20,808 nucleotides of DNA from a virus, in the IMG/VR virus record IMGVR_UViG_3300031343_000316, positions 1 through 20,808 of that record. The stretch is one strand, 5' to 3'. Shown here one piece after another: positions 14,725-20,808 of the stretch. The notes below the pieces were generated by a model. That model was given only the letters and a program-made list of their open reading frames with translations, was not told the origin of the DNA and did no database searches. The position numbers and the translations under genes are program-made. Position 1 is the first letter of the stretch, and each line of letters begins with the position of its first letter.

Positions 14725-16695
14725 TCAGGCTCCGAGACCGATGATGAGAGGAAGGGCGATGTTCTGGACACCGCGCGAGAAGGCCTGGCCTTCGATGGTG
14801 TTGCGCTCGAAATCCACCCGCAGGTCTTCGCCAAGATAGGTGTCGCCGACCTCGGTGGAGAAGGTGGCGTAGATCCGGCCACCGCCGGTCTTGAGCAGGG
14901 TGCTGGCGGGATCAGGGGCGCGGCCGGTGCCACGCTGGCTGAAGGGCAGCGCGTTGTAATTGACGCCGGAGCCTGCGTAGCTGAACTGCTGGCCGGTGGC
15001 CTCGATGACGGAGGCAAAGCCCACGCGGTAGTCTTGCGGACGCGCGATCACATCCGAGATCAGTCCGATCAGGGAGGTGATCATGGCCTGTGCCGCGTTG
15101 TCGGTGATCCGGTCGACCAGCTCGAGGCGGACCTGCTCCCAAGTGGCGAGAAACAGCGGCACGAGGGCGATGGAGAAGACATAATTGGCGTTCCAGTCGA
15201 AGAGCCCTTTGGCAAAGGACTGCGCGCAGCGGTCCTGGCCTGAGCGCAGATCATTGATCAGGCTGCGCAGCAGGGTGCGGGTGTCGCGCTCGGTGAAAGC
15301 CTTGTCGCGCTCCGACAGGCCATTGAAGCCTGCAAGAGTTGGATAGCGGGTGCCCATCAGGGCAGTGATGATGGCCTCGGTCTGGGCGGTGATTGTGTTG
15401 GCGGTGGCGGTTTGGGTGGCCAGCACGCCGGTTCCGGCCAGCCCTTCGATCTGGACCGTGTTGCGAAACCCCGTCGCAGCGAGGGCATAATCGCCAAAGG
15501 TGTTGTTAGAGTTGGCGACGGTGATCTGGCCGCCGTCATGCGCCCAGAGGCCGACGCGGGCCCAGTTGGTGAAGACCGAGACCAGCTGGACAAAAGCGTT
15601 GCGGGTGACGGCGTAACCCACGCCATTGGGATTGATCGCGGTATAGCTGTCGACCACCACCGAGCGCAGCGGGGAGGACGGGGCGAGCACCGAGCCGTCG
15701 GCCAGCAGGTTGCCCCCGCCTCGCGGCATCAGGGGATTGCCTGCGGCTTTGTCGATCGGAAGGCTCATCTGGTCTTGGGTGAAGGCATGCAGCTGCGAGC
15801 AATCGGCAATATAGGGTGATCGCGTGAGAAGCTCGCCGGGCTTGAAGACGAAGGCCCAGCCTTTTTGCGGTGGTCCGCCCGCCAGGGTGTAGGGCTCATG
15901 GCGCAGGTTTGAAAAGGTAAAGCCGCGGGCTTTAATGCCGTTGGACATCTGGAACATGTTGTTCACCTCTTGGCCGGGCGGCAGGCTCAGCTTGGTGACG
16001 CGCAGATCGTAGCCGTAAAGCGCGCAGTTGGCGGAGATGATCGTATTGGGCGGCACAGTGTATTCGCCGGGCTGTACGATCACCACGCAGGGCTGCGCTA
16101 CAGCGGCTGCGCGCGCGAGGCCCTCGGCAATGGAGGCCAGGGGTGCGGTCAGCGAGGAGCCCTCGTTTAGGTCCTTGCCGTCCATGGTGACATAGAATGT
16201 TCGCGCGACGGGCAGCGAGACAAAGGGCAGCCGCTCGAGGCTGCAGACCTCGACGTCTGTGGCGTGATTGATCCCGAACGTGCGCACCCAGGGAATGGCG
16301 TAGCGTGCACCGATTGGGGCCACGACGCTGGAGGGGCCATCGGCTTCTGCAACGACGGAGGTGCGGACCTCGCGCCGCCCGTCCGCGACCGTGAAATTGA
16401 GGATGGTCTCGATGGTTGTTGTGGACAGCGGGGTCTTGTCCGCTGCCAGCCAGTCGATGCCGCAAGCAATGGCATCGTCGGAGGGATCGGGGCTGTTGGT
16501 GGCACGCCGAAACACAGCGCGGAACGCATAGCGCTCCTCGGCCTCGATCGGCACTGGCGCGACGGCTGTGACCTGCTGGCTGGAATTGAGGCGGACGACT
16601 TTGCCGTCTGCGTTTTGCGCAACAAGCCCGCCGTCGATGTCGTACAGCTGGGGCGTGTCGCCCGGGCGATGCTCAAGGGGCGTATAAGTTTGCAT
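14725..16695 (-). CDS. parallel beta-helix phage structural protein
   Basis: 656 aa. Residues about 165-405 have the turn-rich repeats of a right-handed beta-helix: TFYVTMDGKDLNEGSSLTAP, VVIVQPGEYTVPPNTII, YGYDLRVTKLSL, RGFTFSNLRH, TRSPYIADCSQ, SVVVDSYTAINPNGVGYAV and NAFVQLVSVFTNWARVGLWA, then NSNNTFGDYALAATG. This string of motifs closely resembles a structural protein family I know from T4-like marine cyanophages. The N-terminal 160 residues look like a beta-sandwich attachment domain, and the C-terminal 240 are helical then beta (EDLRVDFERNTIEGQAF). The ATG at 16695 has AAGGA about 8 nt upstream and is 11 bp from the DUF2460 stop. Likely a tail-side fibre, spike or decoration protein; no catalytic residues can be assigned. 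Confidence 0.78.
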   Translation of the reverse strand: MQTYTPLEHRPGDTPQLYDIDGGLVAQNADGKVVRLNSSQQVTAVAPVPIEAEERYAFRAVFRRATNSPDPSDDAIACGIDWLAADKTPLSTTTIETILNFTVADGRREVRTSVVAEADGPSSVVAPIGARYAIPWVRTFGINHATDVEVCSLERLPFVSLPVARTFYVTMDGKDLNEGSSLTAPLASIAEGLARAAAVAQPCVVIVQPGEYTVPPNTIISANCALYGYDLRVTKLSLPPGQEVNNMFQMSNGIKARGFTFSNLRHEPYTLAGGPPQKGWAFVFKPGELLTRSPYIADCSQLHAFTQDQMSLPIDKAAGNPLMPRGGGNLLADGSVLAPSSPLRSVVVDSYTAINPNGVGYAVTRNAFVQLVSVFTNWARVGLWAHDGGQITVANSNNTFGDYALAATGFRNTVQIEGLAGTGVLATQTATANTITAQTEAIITALMGTRYPTLAGFNGLSERDKAFTERDTRTLLRSLINDLRSGQDRCAQSFAKGLFDWNANYVFSIALVPLFLATWEQVRLELVDRITDNAAQAMITSLIGLISDVIARPQDYRVGFASVIEATGQQFSYAGSGVNYNALPFSQRGTGRAPDPASTLLKTGGGRIYATFSTEVGDTYLGEDLRVDFERNTIEGQAFSRGVQNIALPLIIGLGA

Positions 16696-16706
16696 GGGCG
16701 GGGTCC

Positions 16707-17336
16707 TTAGCTGAGGCGGAGTTCCACAAGCGGGATGGATGTGATCGAGCCGAGGCGCTCGATATCGAGGGTGACGTCCATCAGATCGCTGTCGAAGCGG
16801 ACCGGCACGTCGAACTGATAGCCAGCTGTGATAGAGACGTCGGAGTCCGGAGCCGCATCAAACGTGATGATCCCGGTGTCATTATCGATGGACCAGCCAT
16901 TGAACTGCTCTGCTCCGCTAAGCGCGACACGCACTGTGCCCGCAACCGGCTTCTCGATGCGGCGCTGGTAGATGTGGGGCGCGGTGCCATAGGCTTTGGT
17001 CAGCGCGAACGCTGTGGTCTCGCCATCCCCGGTGCCTATCAGCTGATCCATCTCAGAAACGCCCTTTGAGGGCGCGCAGGATTTGTAATCCGCCCAATCC
17101 TTGAAGCGGAAGCCATAGAGCCGCCCGAGGCGGGCCTCAAAGAAGGCGACCACCGCGTGCAGGTCATCGACGCGGCGGATGCCGTAGGAGACATCGTAGC
17201 GACGCCGCGAGGCCGACCAGCTGGCGTTGCGCTCCTCACGGCCCGAAGCCAGCTCAACAATCTGCGTGCGGCGTTGTGGCCCGCCACGCGCGCCGCGGCT
17301 GATATTGTCGGGGAACTGCACCTCGTGAAACGCCAT
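16707..17336 (-). CDS. DUF2460 distal tail protein (RcGTA orfg12-like)
   Basis: 209 aa. Family hallmarks: MAFHEVQFPDNISRGARGGP, RRTQIVELASGREERNASW, the YDVSYGIRRVDDLHAVVAFFE segment, GRLYGFRFKDWADYKSC and TITRPVAGTVRV-type turns here as RRIEKPVAGTVRVAL. The C-terminus VPVRFDSDLMDVTLDIER and SITSIPLVELR completes the pattern. In RcGTA this protein joins the tail tube to the hub. The start shares a base with the tape measure stop (TAATG at 17338-17334). In RcGTA the next gene would be the DUF2163 hub; here an accessory block of 6.4 kb intervenes. Confidence 0.92.
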   Translation of the reverse strand: MAFHEVQFPDNISRGARGGPQRRTQIVELASGREERNASWSASRRRYDVSYGIRRVDDLHAVVAFFEARLGRLYGFRFKDWADYKSCAPSKGVSEMDQLIGTGDGETTAFALTKAYGTAPHIYQRRIEKPVAGTVRVALSGAEQFNGWSIDNDTGIITFDAAPDSDVSITAGYQFDVPVRFDSDLMDVTLDIERLGSITSIPLVELRLS

Positions 17337-19744
17337 TACATGCCCCTCCGGCCCATGGAGACCGCGCGGGCGATATCGGCTGCGACCTGCGTTCTGCTCT
17401 GCCGGAAGCTTTCGGCATCACGGGTCTGGATGTTGATGGTGACGCCGCCGCCACTGTTGCCGCCTCCACCAGCGCCACCGTGGCTGCGGGCCTCCCGCCG
17501 CGAGAGCACGCGCTCGCCACGCTGCAGGATCGCCGGGACCTCGTCGGATTTGAGCCCGGCCCAGCCACCTTGGTGCATTCTGGGCGCGTTGGCGAAAGCT
17601 ATGGCAGGCACCATGCGCGAGGGCGCAGGACCGCCCACGATACCGCCCTGATGGAACACACCGGCAAACATGCCACCGAGGTTGCCCAGCGCGCCGGAAA
17701 GCGCATTGGCAATGGGCCCGAGGATGAACTTGCGTGCGCCGAGCTTGGCGAGGTCCGCGATCATCGAGGTGACCAGGCCTTTGAAATCCAGCTTGCCGGT
17801 CTTCACAAAGTTCCCGATCGCGTCTTCCGCACTTTGAAACGCGCTCACGAGCACGTTGCCGATGTCTGCGCCCACATCGCGGGCTTTGTCCGCGTATTCG
17901 CTGACCGCGTTCACAACCGCCTGCCAGCCAGTGGCTGCCGCCTCGGCACCCTTGGCCGCATCAGTACCTGCCTGACGCGCTGCCCCACCCGCGCGGCCTG
18001 CCTGATCCTCGGTCTCCTCCAGCGCATTGTTGAACCGGTCCGCTGAATTGGCGGCACTTTCGAGCGCCGCCGTGCCTTCATCGCCCGCACCAGAAATGGC
18101 ATCCTTCAGCGCCTGCCATGCGGTCATGGGGCGGGACGCTGCATCTGAGAGCATTCCAGCTGCCTCGGCATAGCCAGCCGCCCTGCCGCGCGCATCATCT
18201 GCCATGCCGCCAAAGAGTTCAGGCACCTGGAATGGATTGTCCGAGAAGGCCCTGTCGTAGGCCTCCCGCGCCCGCGCTCCAAGGTTAACGGCTTCCAGGA
18301 CCGCGGACTGCCATTCCGAGAGATCAGGGGCTGCGATGGCCCATTCGGGACGCAGACCGCCAAGGGTCAATACGCCGTTGACCGCCTCGGTAATGCCCGC
18401 AATGCCGGTCTCCATCACCTCGACCAGACCGTTGATTGCAAGTGCACCAACGCGCTCGAAAACATCCGGCAGCGCGTCCCAGATGGCCTGCACTGCAAGG
18501 AACGTGCCCTCGAATGTGTTGACGGTACTGTTTGCCCAGCCGACCACCGCCGCTGTTGCATCTTGCAGACCGTCATAAATACCGGCCTGCGCCGTGGCCC
18601 ATCCGGCTTCCACGCGTGCCCAAGCTGCATCCGCGCTGAGCGATACCCGGTCCCAGACCTCAACCGCCACGTCCTTGAGCAGATCAAGCGCGTTGCCGAA
18701 CCCGCCCGCGCCAGAAACCAGCCGCGTGAACTGATAGACCAGCTCGCCTGCGCCAACGATTAGCGCACCGATGCCGGTGCGGATCAGCGCTGCGCGCAGA
18801 AAGACCAGACCGGTCACCAGCCCACTGACCGAGAAGGTCGCGGCCACAAGCCCGGCCACCCACCGGCCCGCCATCACGCCTGCGAAGGTCACGGCGTATG
18901 TGGTCAGTCGGCCAATGTTCTCAAACAGACCCTGAATGGCACTTCCAAGAGGACCGGTTGTGCGCGCCATCGCCGCCAGCGCATCCGCTACTGCTTCAAG
19001 CGCGGGTGCTGCGGCCACCGCCAGCTGGTTTGAGACGCCGCGCCAGATCAGACCGAGGCGGGAGATCGCATCATTGGTGCGCTCGATCTGGTCCGCGTCC
19101 TGCTCAGAGACAACGATGCCAAAATCATTCACATCAGCGGTGGCCTGACGCAGCGTGGCGGTATCAATGCGGGTGAACACGATGGCCGCGCGATCGCCAA
19201 AGAACTGCGAGGCAACCGCCGCACGCTCTGCCTCCGGCACGAACTCCGCCAGCCGGTCCTGGATCAAAGCGATGCGCTGATCGAGCGGCAGGTTTTGTAG
19301 CTCGCTGACTGAGAGCCCAAGGCGGTCGAGGGCATCGACGGCTGGGCCCGCACCGGCGGCAGCCTGGCTTAACCGTCGTGTCAGCTGCACCGTGGCCTGC
19401 TCGACATTGCCCATGGAGACGCCCGAGAGGTCAGCAGCACGCTCCAGCACCTGCAAGCTTTCGACCGTCGTATCGAGCGATTGCGCCAGCTTTGCGGTTT
19501 GGTCGATCGTTTGCAGTCCGGAGCGGATCATCGCAGCACCAGCTGCCACCACAGCTGCACCTGCGGCTGCCGCTGCGATCGTGGCGCGGCGCGTGAATGC
19601 AGCAAGCCGTGCGTTGGCCACATCGACCTCGCGCGACAGCCGCCCGAGCCCGCGCGCGCCAGCGTCGCCAATGCCAATCAGCTCCGCCTTTACTTGTCGT
19701 CCGCCAACGGCTGCGAGGCGCACGAAGACGCGTTTATCGGCCAT
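17336..19744 (-). CDS. tail length tape measure protein
   Basis: 802 aa from the ATG at 19744, preceded by GGAGGG; the ATG at 19765 lacks a ribosome binding site. It overlaps the end of the GT frame by 11 bp. The N-terminal part is helical and Ala-rich (EVDVANARLAAFTRRATIAAA), with hydrophobic stretches at about 55-75 and 285-335 as in other tape measures. The C-terminal part matches the lambda-type tape measure region (NFVKTGKLDFKGLVTSMIAD, then LGARKFILGPIANALSG and GGIVGGPAPSRMVPA, SDEVPAILQRGERVLSR), followed by a Gly-rich linker and basic end. It sets tail length and is ejected with DNA. At about 0.15 nm per residue the tail would be near 120 nm, which is an inference. It is much longer than the short RcGTA tape measure. 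Confidence 0.92.
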   Translation of the reverse strand: MADKRVFVRLAAVGGRQVKAELIGIGDAGARGLGRLSREVDVANARLAAFTRRATIAAAAAGAAVVAAGAAMIRSGLQTIDQTAKLAQSLDTTVESLQVLERAADLSGVSMGNVEQATVQLTRRLSQAAAGAGPAVDALDRLGLSVSELQNLPLDQRIALIQDRLAEFVPEAERAAVASQFFGDRAAIVFTRIDTATLRQATADVNDFGIVVSEQDADQIERTNDAISRLGLIWRGVSNQLAVAAAPALEAVADALAAMARTTGPLGSAIQGLFENIGRLTTYAVTFAGVMAGRWVAGLVAATFSVSGLVTGLVFLRAALIRTGIGALIVGAGELVYQFTRLVSGAGGFGNALDLLKDVAVEVWDRVSLSADAAWARVEAGWATAQAGIYDGLQDATAAVVGWANSTVNTFEGTFLAVQAIWDALPDVFERVGALAINGLVEVMETGIAGITEAVNGVLTLGGLRPEWAIAAPDLSEWQSAVLEAVNLGARAREAYDRAFSDNPFQVPELFGGMADDARGRAAGYAEAAGMLSDAASRPMTAWQALKDAISGAGDEGTAALESAANSADRFNNALEETEDQAGRAGGAARQAGTDAAKGAEAAATGWQAVVNAVSEYADKARDVGADIGNVLVSAFQSAEDAIGNFVKTGKLDFKGLVTSMIADLAKLGARKFILGPIANALSGALGNLGGMFAGVFHQGGIVGGPAPSRMVPAIAFANAPRMHQGGWAGLKSDEVPAILQRGERVLSRREARSHGGAGGGGNSGGGVTINIQTRDAESFRQSRTQVAADIARAVSMGRRGM

Positions 19745-20437
19745 CCAGCCCTCCAATCTGTTCATTCACGCGTTTGACCATGACGGCTTCGATCTCGGGC
19801 AGCAGCTCCATCGCTGCGAGGCCGTTGATGCCAAGGGCGCGCGCCATGGCCAGCGCAGCTCCCATGTCCCAGCCGAGGATGGTCTGTTGTGTGGCGCGCA
19901 GCTGGCCGCCCAGCCGTCCGACCAGGTCCCAGACCTGCGCGCCCTCAAAGGTCTGGGGACGGTTTATTTTGGCTGGGCACTCCGGGCACGGGACTTTGCA
20001 TGCCTCGCGGGCTTCGTAAGTCTCGAGGGCTTCGCAAGCCTCGCAGTAGCGATCGCCCCCGCTGAAGTGCCAGTCAGCAAGGGCGCGGAGACGTTTTTTT
20101 CCTGATCCAGGATCAGTGCCTTGGCGACGTAGCCTGCCTGGAAGGCCTCGAAGATCGGATAGATGTCGAGCAAGGCGTCGACACCGTCAGCCGTCAGGTC
20201 CAGCACGTTGCCGTCCATGTCGCCCACGCCCTCCCATTCCACCACGGCGCGCCGCCCCAGCGCCTTGGCAAAGACCAGCGCGCGGTCCTCAACGCTGGCG
20301 TCCTCGGGAAGGGCTTCAATGCTGGGATCGTTGCGGGTGGTCACCATCAGGGCGGTGGTGAGCGGGAGCAGGCGCACCCGGACGCCGGGGGCGAGATCGA
20401 GCCAGCGCGGATCGGTCGAGAGGTCAAGCTTCAGCAT
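19734..20437 (-). CDS. tail assembly chaperone GT (-1 frameshift fusion)
   Basis: The T part (20093-19737, stop TAA 19736-19734) has no start codon upstream of its conserved segment and is open from the slippery site. A -1 shift on A-AAA-AAC (20099-20093) joins 115 residues of G to 119 residues of T, giving 234 aa. The T sequence begins RLRALADWHFSGGDRYCEAC, carries a cysteine cluster (CEAC, then EACKVPCPEC), and continues GAQVWDLVGRLGGQLRATQQ, ILGWDMGAALAMARALGING and AAMELLPEIEAVMVKRVNEQ. The pattern of a G gene with a T extension made by -1 frameshifting, just before the tape measure, is the classic lambda-like arrangement; that this segment is T-like is clear from position and coding quality. 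T overlaps the tape measure start by 11 bp. Confidence 0.85.
19964..20437 (-). CDS. tail assembly chaperone G
   Basis: 157 aa, the zero-frame chaperone product. The ATG at 20437 begins MLKLDLSTDPRWLDLAPGVR and follows GGAGG by 10 nt; the open frame runs on to 20515 but overlaps the tail tube gene. RVRLLPLTTALMV, ALPEDASVEDRALVFAKAL and EWEGVGDMDGNVLDLT are typical of the small gpG-like chaperones of Rhodobacteraceae phages. The segment FEAFQAGYVAKALILDQEKN leads directly into the slippery site. After it the zero frame is a low-complexity basic tail (RLAKPSRLTKPARHAKS), apparently shaped by overlap with the shifted frame. The protein binds tape measure protein during tail assembly. The start is 2 bp after the tail tube stop. 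Confidence 0.87.
   Translation of the reverse strand: MLKLDLSTDPRWLDLAPGVRVRLLPLTTALMVTTRNDPSIEALPEDASVEDRALVFAKALGRRAVVEWEGVGDMDGNVLDLTADGVDALLDIYPIFEAFQAGYVAKALILDQEKNVSAPLLTGTSAGAIATARLAKPSRLTKPARHAKSRARSAQPK
20004..20041 (-). repeat. 18-bp tandem repeat translated in two frames
   Basis: Two adjacent 18-bp units, 20004-20021 and 20022-20039 (consensus ctcgNgggcttcgNaagN on the plus strand), followed by a partial third unit. In the G frame they give RLAKPSRLTKPA and in the T frame EACEALETYEAREACK. Because 18 is a multiple of 3, both frames survive unit gain or loss. Confidence 0.7.
20093..20116 (-). promoter_or_regulatory. -1 frameshift slippery site with upstream hairpin
   Basis: On the minus strand seven As and a C give A-AAA-AAC in the G reading frame (GAA AAA AAC, 20101-20093), a canonical X-XXY-YYZ heptamer. 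Directly 5' lies CTGATCC-T-GGATCAG (20116-20102), a 7-bp inverted repeat able to form a short hairpin. The frame after the shift is open for 119 codons. Efficiency cannot be judged from sequence. Confidence 0.8.
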
Positions 20438-20439
20438 GA

Positions 20440-20808
20440 TCAATAGGCCTCCACGCCGTTGATGAGCGTGACCGTGCACATCCGGTCCAGGATGGCTTCC
20501 TTGGCAGCCTGCCAATCAAAGGTGGCCTGAATGCCCTGCGGCCCACCGATCTCGACGCGTGGACGCGGGAGATAGACGGAGTGCACGGTGAAGGTCAGGC
20601 TCTCGCCGGTGGGCAGGCTGTAGGAGAACTCAAGCGCACAATCGGTGCCGTTGATCGCCTGATCCATCAGCGTGGTGTCGGCAAAGCGGACCTCCATACT
20701 GCCCGAGAGCATTGCCATGGAGGGATCAGCTCCGTCGATCTTGCCGTCGGCGCGGATCGTCTCGATGCGATCGAGGTTGTTCCCATAGGTGATCTGTGTC
20801 GAGACCAC
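20440..20808 (-). CDS. tail tube protein (5' end outside window)
   Basis: The C-terminal 122 residues; the frame is open at the window edge, and the GTG at 20808 is probably an internal Val. Features of siphovirus/GTA-type tube proteins: RIETIRADGKIDGADPSMAM, SGSMEVRFADTTLMDQAING, ALEFSYSLPTGESLTFTV, YLPRPRVEIGGPQGIQATFD and the end MCTVTLINGVEAY. The gene lies immediately upstream of the chaperone G/GT and tape measure genes, which is where the major tail tube gene is expected. Six-ring tube subunits of this class carry beta-sandwich cores. The assignment rests on this context and sequence pattern. Confidence 0.75.
   Translation of the reverse strand: MVSTQITYGNNLDRIETIRADGKIDGADPSMAMLSGSMEVRFADTTLMDQAINGTDCALEFSYSLPTGESLTFTVHSVYLPRPRVEIGGPQGIQATFDWQAAKEAILDRMCTVTLINGVEAY

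Noticed and set aside
17056-17077. Hairpin CGCCCT-TTG-AGGGCG as a possible terminator
   Set aside because: Stem of only 6 bp, inside the DUF2460 coding sequence and without a T-run on either strand.
19766-19948. Minus-strand 60-codon frame between chaperone G and tape measure
   Set aside because: Trp/Arg/Ser-rich and unlike any tail protein; the overlapping -1 frame gives the coherent T sequence (GAQVWDLVGRLGGQLRATQQ and onward).
20094-20116. Inverted repeat beside a run of seven T/A as an intrinsic terminator
   Set aside because: On the minus strand the hairpin is followed by As, and on the plus strand the T-run precedes the hairpin, so it does not have terminator polarity; it sits at the frameshift site instead.
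1-20808. tRNA, rRNA, CRISPR array, integrase, transposase or phage repressor
   Set aside because: I looked for these and saw no supporting sequence; the window covers only the tail and lysis end of a prophage.

Overview
The window looks like an alphaproteobacterial chromosome segment, most likely from the Rhodobacteraceae/Roseobacter group. It joins the end of a dTDP-L-rhamnose operon to the tail and lysis end of a prophage. The host assignment is an inference from the GC-rich sequence and from a tail operon with the gene families and order of the Rhodobacter capsulatus gene transfer agent (RcGTA): orfg12-like DUF2460, orfg13-like DUF2163, orfg14-like NlpC/P60 and orfg15-like TIM-barrel megatron. 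No RNA gene, IS, CRISPR array, integrase or repressor is visible.

Region 1 (1-2695, plus strand): rmlB (5' end outside the window), rmlD and rmlA, joined by 4-bp stop/start overlaps. They convert glucose-1-phosphate to dTDP-rhamnose precursors for surface polysaccharide. No rmlC follows rmlA.

Region 2 (2739-20808, minus strand, read from high to low coordinates): a tightly packed late operon. Order: tail tube protein (5' end outside the window), tail assembly chaperone G with a -1 frameshift product GT at an A-AAA-AAC slippery site, tape measure protein (802 aa), DUF2460 distal tail protein, then a 6.4-kb accessory block. That block holds a beta-helix structural protein, a small beta-sandwich protein, a 964-aa BspA-like DUF285 repeat adhesin, a DUF4376-type protein and a heme-oxygenase-like protein. 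After it come the hub and tip genes (DUF2163, NlpC/P60, megatron), a DUF2793 protein, and a membrane/coiled-coil protein (holin candidate). A rho-independent terminator follows, then an M15 endolysin with a C-terminal membrane segment and an overlapping Rz/Rz1-type spanin pair. Most neighbouring genes overlap by 1-4 bp (ATGA or TAATG) or are separated by a few bases, so translation is probably coupled.

The most interesting points are: the accessory block spliced between the orfg12- and orfg13-like genes, including a probable heme oxygenase and a large leucine-rich-repeat-type receptor-binding candidate; the frameshifted GT chaperone whose T part has no start codon of its own and carries a cysteine cluster; and a terminator placed directly against the ribosome binding site of the lysis genes. 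No stretch over 300 bp lacks a gene. The only real gaps are 2696-2738 and 3828-3902.
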